Source: RGIG3009 sp964490085
GTDB lineage: Bacteria; Bacillota; Clostridia; Oscillospirales; Acutalibacteraceae
Reading direction: 5' to 3'
Assembly (NCBI GenBank): GCA_964490085.1
Contig: CAZBAO010000004.1
Span: 1 to 45,695 of the forward strand
DNA length: 45,695 nucleotides
Part shown: positions 40,247 to 45,695 of the stretch, in pieces
Layout of the letters: each line of letters begins with the position of its first letter
Numbering within the stretch: the stretch's first letter is position 1
The notes under the pieces: model-generated
Databases searched by the model: none
Told to the model about the DNA's origin: nothing
The model's input: only the letters and a program-made list of their open reading frames with translations
Program-made: the position numbers and the translations under genes

Positions 40247-41203
40247 TCAGTCGATCGCGACCTCGTCCTTGTGTTCTTCCATAAACTGCAGGATGGTGTC
40301 GACCTTGCCGATCGCGCCGTTGGCGCCGATCGCCATGATGCAGTGCGTACCGACGGCATTGGCAAACTGGCCGCTGCGGCGATAATCCCAGCCCATCGCA
40401 AGACCCGACAGGAATCCGGCACAGAACGAGTCGCCCGCACCGGTGGTATCCACCGGTTTTACCGACAAATAGGTCGGTAATACGTAACGTTTTTCGCGGG
40501 TCTCACAGATCAGGGCACCCTTGCTGCCGATCTTGATGATGACCGTCTTAACGCCTCTGTCAAAGAAGAAATCCGCAATGCGGTCGGCATCGGTCTCGCC
40601 CGTCAGCTTCACCGCTTCGTCGTAGCTGGGCATAAACAGATCCAAATACGGCAGCACGGCTTCGATCTTCGGCAACCACACACCCTCGGAATCCCATGCG
40701 GTATCCATAACCGTGAATTTGCCCGCTTCCTGCATACGTTTCATGAATTGCGCACAGGGCTCACCGTCAAATTTCGTGAGCAGCATGGCACCCGCAACAA
40801 AAATGATGTCGCACGAAGCGATCACCTCTTCGTCAATGTCTTCCGGGACAAACTCCCCGGTGCTGGCGGGACTATACATAAAGCTGCGCTCGCCGGAGGA
40901 GGAGATACACGCCACCGAACCGGTGGTCGGAACGCCGTTGCGTACGCGGACACCCTTAACGCCGGTTCCCGCTTCTGCTGCGGCACTTCTGACAAAATTA
41001 CCGAAATTATCGTCACCAACCAAGCAAATGAGCTCCGACGGGATACCCATCTTTCCCATATCCATGGCGGCATTGGCGGCACAACCGCCCACGTGCATCT
41101 GCACGTCGTCCACGTACTGCAACACACCCGGAGCGGGGATCGCATCCGCGGGTTTTACCAAAATATCCGTTGTCACACTACCGACACAGGCAATTCGTTT
41201 CAT
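40247..41203 (-). CDS. PfkB-family carbohydrate kinase (ribokinase-like)
   Basis: 318 residues. VGSVTTDILVKP at the start, MHVGGCAANAAMDMGKMG (signature 1, about 37-54), TTGSVACISSSGERSF and VDTTGAGDSFCAGFLSGLAMG (signature 2, catalytic Asp in GAGDS, about 252-272) place it with ribokinase/fructokinase-type sugar kinases. The sugar cannot be read. It lies 65 bases downstream of the AraC gene on the same strand with no clear promoter of its own, so it is probably co-transcribed with that regulator and may handle the substrate or product of the glycyl radical enzyme. ATG 41203 follows AAGGAGCA. Confidence 0.9.
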   Translation of the reverse strand: MKRIACVGSVTTDILVKPADAIPAPGVLQYVDDVQMHVGGCAANAAMDMGKMGIPSELICLVGDDNFGNFVRSAAAEAGTGVKGVRVRNGVPTTGSVACISSSGERSFMYSPASTGEFVPEDIDEEVIASCDIIFVAGAMLLTKFDGEPCAQFMKRMQEAGKFTVMDTAWDSEGVWLPKIEAVLPYLDLFMPSYDEAVKLTGETDADRIADFFFDRGVKTVIIKIGSKGALICETREKRYVLPTYLSVKPVDTTGAGDSFCAGFLSGLAMGWDYRRSGQFANAVGTHCIMAIGANGAIGKVDTILQFMEEHKDEVAID

Positions 41204-41267
41204 AACTCTGTTTGCTCCTTAAAAACAAGTATTTACAATGATATCATACCGCGTTTCAAGCAATCTG

Positions 41268-42059
41268 TCAATCGGTTTTACCATAAAACCCGTCACGGCC
41301 GACGGTTTCCCCGCGCTGTACCTGTCGGTATGCTTTCGGCGAAAAAGAAAAACGCTCTTTGAACAGTTTGCTGAAATAATACACGTCCGAAAATCCGGAT
41401 TGTGCCGCAACCTCCGTGATGCTCAAATTACTTTCAATCAACAAGTTGACCGCCGTTCGCAGCCGTAACGAGATCAGATATTGCGCCGGTGTGGACGCGT
41501 ACCGTTTTTTGAACAGCGTGCGAAAATATTTGGTGCTCATATCAAACCGCTTCGCGACGTCTTCGATTTTGAGTGACGTGTCGGTGTAATGCTCGGTCAT
41601 ATACGCGTGGGCATTTTCGATTTTACTGCGGGTACCGTGCGCGATGTATTCCCCCTGCGCGCTTTTGAACAGAAACGCAATCAGCGAGTAAACGATGGAG
41701 GCTGCCTCACAAGCGTTGATCGGCGAGTGCAGATTTCGGTAGCTGAGCGCTTTCAAAAACAAATTCTTAATTTCGGGATTTGCCGTACAGTCGCAAGCGG
41801 TGGGCGGCAGATCGAATTCCCCGAAAAAACTGATGCAAACGGATCTTCCCGGCTCCACGCACTGAACGGAATACCGACTGGTTTTGGGGATGAATACCAG
41901 CGTATCCGCTTTAACGTTCAGCATGTCGGAATCGAATTTGTGATCGTACTGTCCGGAAAGCTGATACGCCACAATGTAGGTCTTAAAATTCCCCTCGTTT
42001 TTCCAAACTTTACGATTGGTCTGATAATAATAGATCGAGGACACGGATTCGATAAACAT
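41268..42059 (-). CDS. AraC-family regulator divergent from the glycyl radical enzyme
   Basis: 263 residues. The N-terminal arm-type sensing domain shows YIVAYQLSGQYDHKFD and TLVFIPKTSRYSVQ. The C-terminal double HTH is at about 165-262 (LKIEDVAKRFDMSTKYFRTLFKKRY; LSITEVAAQSGFSDVYYFSKLFKERFSFSPKAYR). I chose ATG 42059: GAGGTG stands 8-9 bases before it, and the longer TTG frame would begin inside the -10 (TATAAT at 42081-42086). The leader is then only about 15 bases. It is the natural candidate activator of the glycyl radical enzyme promoter. Confidence 0.92.
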   Translation of the reverse strand: MFIESVSSIYYYQTNRKVWKNEGNFKTYIVAYQLSGQYDHKFDSDMLNVKADTLVFIPKTSRYSVQCVEPGRSVCISFFGEFDLPPTACDCTANPEIKNLFLKALSYRNLHSPINACEAASIVYSLIAFLFKSAQGEYIAHGTRSKIENAHAYMTEHYTDTSLKIEDVAKRFDMSTKYFRTLFKKRYASTPAQYLISLRLRTAVNLLIESNLSITEVAAQSGFSDVYYFSKLFKERFSFSPKAYRQVQRGETVGRDGFYGKTD

Positions 42060-42080
42060 CACGGCAGTCACCTCGAATTT

Positions 42081-42177
42081 ATTATACAAAAAAGTTACTG
42101 AAAAATCAATAATTTGTTCCCTTTTGTATAAAAAGTGTCGTTTTCTCTATTCCTATGTTTTTTCCTTTCCGTATAAT
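42081..42177. promoter_or_regulatory. AraC promoter (minus) and -35-less promoter of the glycyl radical enzyme (plus)
   Basis: Minus: TTGATT (42104-42109), 17-base spacer, TATAAT (42081-42086). Plus: a perfect TATAAT (42172-42177) but ATTCCT where the -35 should be (42149-42154), as at activator-dependent promoters. The 60 bases between are T/A-rich; no clear direct repeat is seen. Confidence 0.68.
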
Positions 42178-42217
42178 GAAGGTGAAAGGTCACATCGTTT
42201 TTTGAGGAGGAATCTGT

Positions 42218-44431
42218 ATGAATTACGATCATATCCGAACCGAATTAAACCACTTCTATTTTGAGAAGCTTCCGCTCATAGCGGGAGGCATCCGCGATTC
42301 GGCGTTTGAACGGCTGGATGCGTATGCGGAAGATCACGCAACAGCTTCTTCCTATGAATTAAAGGCGAAGCAGTACGAGGTCATTACGGATCTGATCGAT
42401 CCCGTATTGTTTGAGGATATTCCGTTTTTTTATGAAACGGGCGTATTGACCGCATTCTGTGACGGCAGTTATGCGCGCGGGAATTTTATCCACGCAAACG
42501 GCTGGCTGTACATGCGAAACGAGCATCTGTTTAAGGATGCAGACCCCTATGCTTTTGATCTGTACACACAGCAAAAAGCCTGCGGATTGTATATCCAGTG
42601 CGGCACGTACACCGATCGCATGCACTTGGGGATACCCTTTAAGAAAGTGTTTGCAGTGGGTCTTAAGGGCATTTTAGAAGAGCTTGAGGCGGAAAGAAAG
42701 AATTGCACGACCGAAGAGGAAGCGGCGTTTATTGACTGCGCTGCCGCCGGTATTCAGTCGTTGTGCCGTATTGCGGAAAAGTTTGCCGCTGCGGCCGAAA
42801 AAAGAGGTCTTAACGAGATCGCAAGGCTTGCCTCCAAGGTGCCGTTCAATCCTCCCGAAACCGTCCACGAGGGTCTGTGTGTACTGGCCTTTATGAGAAA
42901 GGCGTTAGGCAGCTTGGAAGGGATGGGCTTCAGTTCCTTCGGACGTGTGGACGTTTTGCTCGAACCCTTATATGAAAACGATATCCAACGCGGCGTAACG
43001 GACGATACGTTGCTGGATCTGATCACCAAGTTTTTGCTTATCTGGGACTGCACCCTGAACAGATCGCAGAAACTCGAAAAGGGCTTTGAGTACGAGCTGG
43101 AAAACACCCTCACCTTAGGCGGCTGTGACGAAAGCGGCAACCCCGTCTTTAACGGTATTACGAAATTGTTCTTAAAAGCCAGAGATGCCGAGAATATTCT
43201 GTATCCAAAAATGATGCTCCGTTACAGTGGATCCTCTCCGGAGGAGTATCTGGAAACGATCGGTGACAGTCTGTTAGCAGGCAAAGGCTTCAGCCTGTTT
43301 GCCAACGACGACGCTCTCATTCCCGCTCTTGTCGACTCCGGAATGGAGAAAGCGGACGCCTGCGACTACGTCGTCGGCGGCTGCTGGGACGTTCTGATCC
43401 CGAACGCGTATATTCACAATTCCAGTGAATACTTCGGGGTCGAAACGCCCCTGGTTTGGTCGATCTACAACTATCAAGACAAAATGGAACGGTCTCAGAT
43501 CCATTTTGAATCGTTGGAGGATTGCCAAAGCTTCGAAGAGCTGTATCGCCGTTATCTCGGCGGCATCCGCCGTATTGCGGTACAAAAGGCGGCGTTGCAA
43601 AGCCGCGGTGTTCGGGTGTGGCCTCACGTGAACCCTATGTGCACCCTGTCTGCGTTGATGGAGCCCTGCATCCCCCAACGGAAGGATATCACCGCCGGCT
43701 CCGGCAAATACAGCAAGGAGACCGTCTATTTCACCACCTTCTCCGAGACCGTCGACTCCTTAATGGCGATCAAGGAGCTGTGCTTTGAGCAAAAGGTGTG
43801 CACCGTGCGTGAATTGTTTGACGAGTGCCGAAACGAATGGCCCAACGAGGCGCTGCGGCTCAAGGCAAAGAAGTGTCCCTCCCACGGCGACGGTTCCGAA
43901 AAGTCGGCGAGGTTTGTTGCCGACTTTATCGACGATATATATGAAGTGTTCAGCGACCTGCCCACTGCCTATGGCGGCAAATTCCGTCTCGGTTCAAACC
44001 ATTACACCGAGATCATACGCAACCGAAACGAGATTCCCGCCTTACCCAGCGGCAGAAAAAGAGGCGACTTTTTGAGTGCGGGAATCACGCCTGTCAGACA
44101 ACAGAACGAGGCGTCCTTGTTTGATCTGTTTGACAGCTTGCGGTATGTGGATACCAACAAGCTGGCGGCATGCGTCTCCTTGACGCTGACGCTGCCGGCG
44201 GGAAAACTGAATTCCGACAACATCGTGAATTTCTTCAAAATGGCGGCGCGCAGTAGAACGATGTCCATTCAGCCCAACTGCGTGAACAAGGAGGACCTGT
44301 TGGCGGCACAAAAGGATCCCGCCAATTACGGTCACATCATTGTAAGGGTCTGCGGGTTTTCCGCCCCCTTTGTAATGCTTCCGCCCGAATATCAGGAAGA
44401 AGTCATCACACGGACGATGTCGGGGGTATAA
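42218..44431 (+). CDS. Glycyl radical enzyme, uncharacterised PFL-like subfamily
   Basis: 737 residues, shorter than the usual 780-850. The C-terminal radical loop is IVRVCGFSAPFVML with the radical Gly713. The thiyl-radical Cys389 is in VVGGCWDVLIPN. The surrounding TLGGCDESGNPVFNGITKLFL, ILYPKMMLRYSG and FSLFANDDALIPAL match pyruvate formate-lyase-like enzymes. Characterised dehydratases and C-N or C-S lyases of the family carry GCVE, with the Glu as base; here it is Asp391. PFL has two adjacent Cys, and those are absent. The substrate is therefore unknown; a decarboxylase, dehydratase or lyase are all possible. ATG 42218 follows GAGGAGGA. The activase follows after 3 bases. Confidence 0.9.
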   Translation: MNYDHIRTELNHFYFEKLPLIAGGIRDSAFERLDAYAEDHATASSYELKAKQYEVITDLIDPVLFEDIPFFYETGVLTAFCDGSYARGNFIHANGWLYMRNEHLFKDADPYAFDLYTQQKACGLYIQCGTYTDRMHLGIPFKKVFAVGLKGILEELEAERKNCTTEEEAAFIDCAAAGIQSLCRIAEKFAAAAEKRGLNEIARLASKVPFNPPETVHEGLCVLAFMRKALGSLEGMGFSSFGRVDVLLEPLYENDIQRGVTDDTLLDLITKFLLIWDCTLNRSQKLEKGFEYELENTLTLGGCDESGNPVFNGITKLFLKARDAENILYPKMMLRYSGSSPEEYLETIGDSLLAGKGFSLFANDDALIPALVDSGMEKADACDYVVGGCWDVLIPNAYIHNSSEYFGVETPLVWSIYNYQDKMERSQIHFESLEDCQSFEELYRRYLGGIRRIAVQKAALQSRGVRVWPHVNPMCTLSALMEPCIPQRKDITAGSGKYSKETVYFTTFSETVDSLMAIKELCFEQKVCTVRELFDECRNEWPNEALRLKAKKCPSHGDGSEKSARFVADFIDDIYEVFSDLPTAYGGKFRLGSNHYTEIIRNRNEIPALPSGRKRGDFLSAGITPVRQQNEASLFDLFDSLRYVDTNKLAACVSLTLTLPAGKLNSDNIVNFFKMAARSRTMSIQPNCVNKEDLLAAQKDPANYGHIIVRVCGFSAPFVMLPPEYQEEVITRTMSGV

Positions 44432-44434
44432 ACC

Positions 44435-45217
44435 GTGCTGCAAATTTGTCATATCCAGGATTTCTCACTGCACGACGGTCCGGGGATACGAACGACCATT
44501 TTCCTTGCCGGATGCCCTCTCAGATGCACCTGGTGTCATAATCCCGAAACGCAACAGATGACCGCCACCCTGATCTACGAGGAAAAAAAGTGCATTTCGT
44601 GCAAGCAATGTACGGTTTGTCCAAACGGCGTACATGCGTTTACGCCTCAGCATATCGTTTCAAGGGAGAGCTGTACACGTTGCGGTCACTGCGTTGCGGT
44701 GTGTCCCACAGGCGCCCTGGAGCTTTCCCACAAAGAACTTTCCGACGAGGAATACTACCGATTGGTCGCCCGACAAAAACGGTTGTCCGGCACGGACGGC
44801 GGGATCACCTTTTCGGGCGGCGAGCCGCTCCTGCAAGGCGAAAAGCTCCTTGAGCTCATCGAAAAAACAGAGATACACACCGCCATCGAAACCTGCGGCT
44901 ATGCCGATGAAGACTTGTTTGAGCGCGTGGTTGCAAGCGTCGATTACGTGATGTTCGACCTGAAGCTCGCGGATGATTCGCTGCACCAACAATACACCGG
45001 CGTTTCCAACAAACGCATTCTCAAAAACTTAGCACATTTACGAAACTCCGGTACCCCGTACATCCTCCGGACTCCGTTGATTCCGGGCATTACCGACACG
45101 GCTGAGAATTTGGACGCTTTGTCAACCATCGTGGGAAATGATAACTGGGAAAAGCTGGAGTACAATGTGTTGACCCCGGCAAAATACGCCCGCATCGGGA
45201 AAGCATATTCTCTATGA
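44435..45217 (+). CDS. Glycyl radical enzyme activase (radical SAM)
   Basis: 260 residues. HIQDFSLHDGPGIRTTIFLAGCPLRCTWCHNPE carries the radical-SAM CxxxCxxC (Cys27, 31, 34). A ferredoxin-like insert with two more clusters follows: CISCKQCTVCP (about 53-63) and CTRCGHCVAVCP (about 80-91). Then come FSGGEPLLQ, ETCGYA and MFDLKLAD. It abstracts hydrogen from Gly713 of the partner enzyme. It ends at LEYNVLTPAKYARIGKAYSL, about 30-40 residues earlier than most activases of this class, with the terminator close behind. It starts at GTG 44435, 3 bases after the partner's stop, with GGGGGT before. Confidence 0.95.
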   Translation: MLQICHIQDFSLHDGPGIRTTIFLAGCPLRCTWCHNPETQQMTATLIYEEKKCISCKQCTVCPNGVHAFTPQHIVSRESCTRCGHCVAVCPTGALELSHKELSDEEYYRLVARQKRLSGTDGGITFSGGEPLLQGEKLLELIEKTEIHTAIETCGYADEDLFERVVASVDYVMFDLKLADDSLHQQYTGVSNKRILKNLAHLRNSGTPYILRTPLIPGITDTAENLDALSTIVGNDNWEKLEYNVLTPAKYARIGKAYSL

Positions 45218-45233
45218 TCTAAATGTTAAAGCA

Positions 45234-45272
45234 AAAGCGACACGGCGCATTACGCGTCGTGTCGCTTTGTTT
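45234..45272 (+). terminator. Terminator after the activase gene
   Basis: 15-bp stem AAAGCGACACGGCGC (45234-45248) with partner 45254-45268 (one G-T wobble), then GTTTG. Confidence 0.82.
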
Positions 45273-45288
45273 GATCAAACGAATCTGC

Positions 45289-45375
45289 TTATTTCAGCGC
45301 TTCGGAAACCGCCACGGCGCAAGCAACGGTCGCGCCGACCATCGGGTTGTTACCATCTCCTATGCCGCACATTTC
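45289..45375 (-). pseudogene. Detached 3' end of a GGGtGRT-type protein gene
   Basis: On the minus strand an open stretch reads EMCGIGDGNNPMVGATVACA then VAVSEALK and a TAA stop (45289-45291). GNNPMVGATVACAVAV is the C-terminus I know from the conserved GGGtGRT proteins of Clostridia, which end in MGNNPMVGATVAVAVAVEEA. The similarity stops near 45360-45375 and the frame runs into AT-rich DNA with no rest of the gene. So this is a 3' fragment, with the main part elsewhere. No start, no ribosome site. Confidence 0.72.
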
Positions 45376-45645
45376 ACAAGCACTTATCAAAACTCACAAA
45401 ACCCTTGAAAAGCCCTTATTTCAAGCGGTTTTCCCAGATTGTCTTCCCCATATTAAAATCTATCATCACCCACAATAATTTATGATTTTTTAGATTTTGG
45501 GGTACAAAATGGGTACAAGCATTTCGGGATAAATTTACCCTTCCTCTGCTATGAGTGATAATAAGTAGCTCGAAATTATAGAGTGTTGTCTTAGGTAGAC
45601 GGAAGTGCAACACTCTTATCTAAAACAAAGATTGGAGGACCAACA
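45376..45645. mobile_element. Left end of a probable integrated element (AT-rich, repeats, no gene)
   Basis: The 270 bases between the gene fragment and parA are clearly richer in A and T than the chromosome before. Seen are CTTGAAA-8-TTTCAAG (45404-45425), the form of a tyrosine-recombinase core site; GGGGTACAAAATGGGTACAA (45509-45528), containing a GGGTACAA direct repeat; and an inverted repeat AGAGTGTTG/CAACACTCT (45580-45588, 45608-45616). No integrase is in view, so the element is inferred. Confidence 0.55.
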
Positions 45646-45695
45646 TTGAGTAAGATTATATCAATTATATCATGCAAAGGCGGTGTTGGCAAGAC
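45646..45695 (+). CDS. parA: ParA/MinD-family ATPase, 5' end only
   Basis: The 16 codons present read MSKIISIISCKGGVGKT (the last Thr is cut), the deviant Walker A of ParA-type ATPases. The start is TTG 45646, 8 bases after TTGGAGGA. ParA first genes are common at the start of plasmid-derived or integrative conjugative elements, where they segregate the DNA; phage and chromosome ParA also exist. The AT-rich upstream and the broken chromosomal gene favour a mobile element. Confidence 0.85.
   Translation, partial: MSKIISIISCKGGVGK

Overview
The window looks like chromosome of an anaerobic Gram-positive Clostridia, probably an Oscillospiraceae/Ruminococcaceae-type gut or rumen bacterium. The clues are rubrerythrin, a glycyl radical enzyme with its activase, a lysine riboswitch over dapA, meso-diaminopimelate dehydrogenase, UPF0735/PheB next to hom, a Thr-rich-linker lipoprotein, sigma-A promoters and strong Shine-Dalgarno sites. 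This is judged from protein families only; no phylogeny was run.

Layout. (1) 1-6764, minus: one tight run from a single visible promoter, DEAD-box helicase, lepA, guaB, a D-aspartate-ligase-like ATP-grasp enzyme and an asparagine-synthase-like amidotransferase (cut by the window edge). (2) 6788-9510: a small BofC-like membrane protein and a class A penicillin-binding protein. (3) 9536-12564: pheB-hom-lysC, the common aspartate pathway, with an internal start for an aspartokinase beta subunit. (4) 12579-15802: hemW, a PIG-L deacetylase, rubrerythrin behind a perfect palindrome, and carD behind a terminator-like leader. (5) 15819-19386: lysine riboswitch, dapA, ddh, lysA. (6) 19389-23280: an F420-ligase-like protein, two divergent azlCD pairs and a Dabb protein. 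(7) 23284-29760: a large wall-anchored protein, a DMT exporter, an NCS2 purine permease and a divergent lipoprotein. (8) 29772-35471: SGNH hydrolase, the decayed tail of a second NCS2 permease, a PfkB kinase with its TetR regulator, a metal P-type ATPase, and an in-frame GNAT-nitroreductase fusion. (9) 35546-39095: MATE exporter, AraC regulator and sialidase-like beta-propeller, tied together by a shared promoter element. (10) 39091-45272: flavoprotein and DtxR-like regulator, then AraC/PfkB kinase divergent from a glycyl radical enzyme plus activase. (11) 45289-45695: a detached 3' end of a GGGtGRT-type gene, then AT-rich DNA and the start of a parA gene. This looks like the edge of an integrated mobile element.

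How it works together. Much of the first 19 kb serves the cell wall and the aspartate family: lysC and hom feed lysine and threonine/methionine; the riboswitch senses lysine and sets dapA-ddh-lysA, which gives meso-DAP in one step from tetrahydrodipicolinate; the penicillin-binding protein, the D-Asp-ligase-like enzyme and its amidotransferase act on the finished wall. The second half is accessory. The best candidates for something undescribed are the glycyl radical enzyme locus (42.0-45.2 kb), whose active-site loop reads GCWD where the characterised dehydratases and lyases have GCxE, and the AraC-MATE-sialidase-like regulon with its matching 24-bp promoter boxes.
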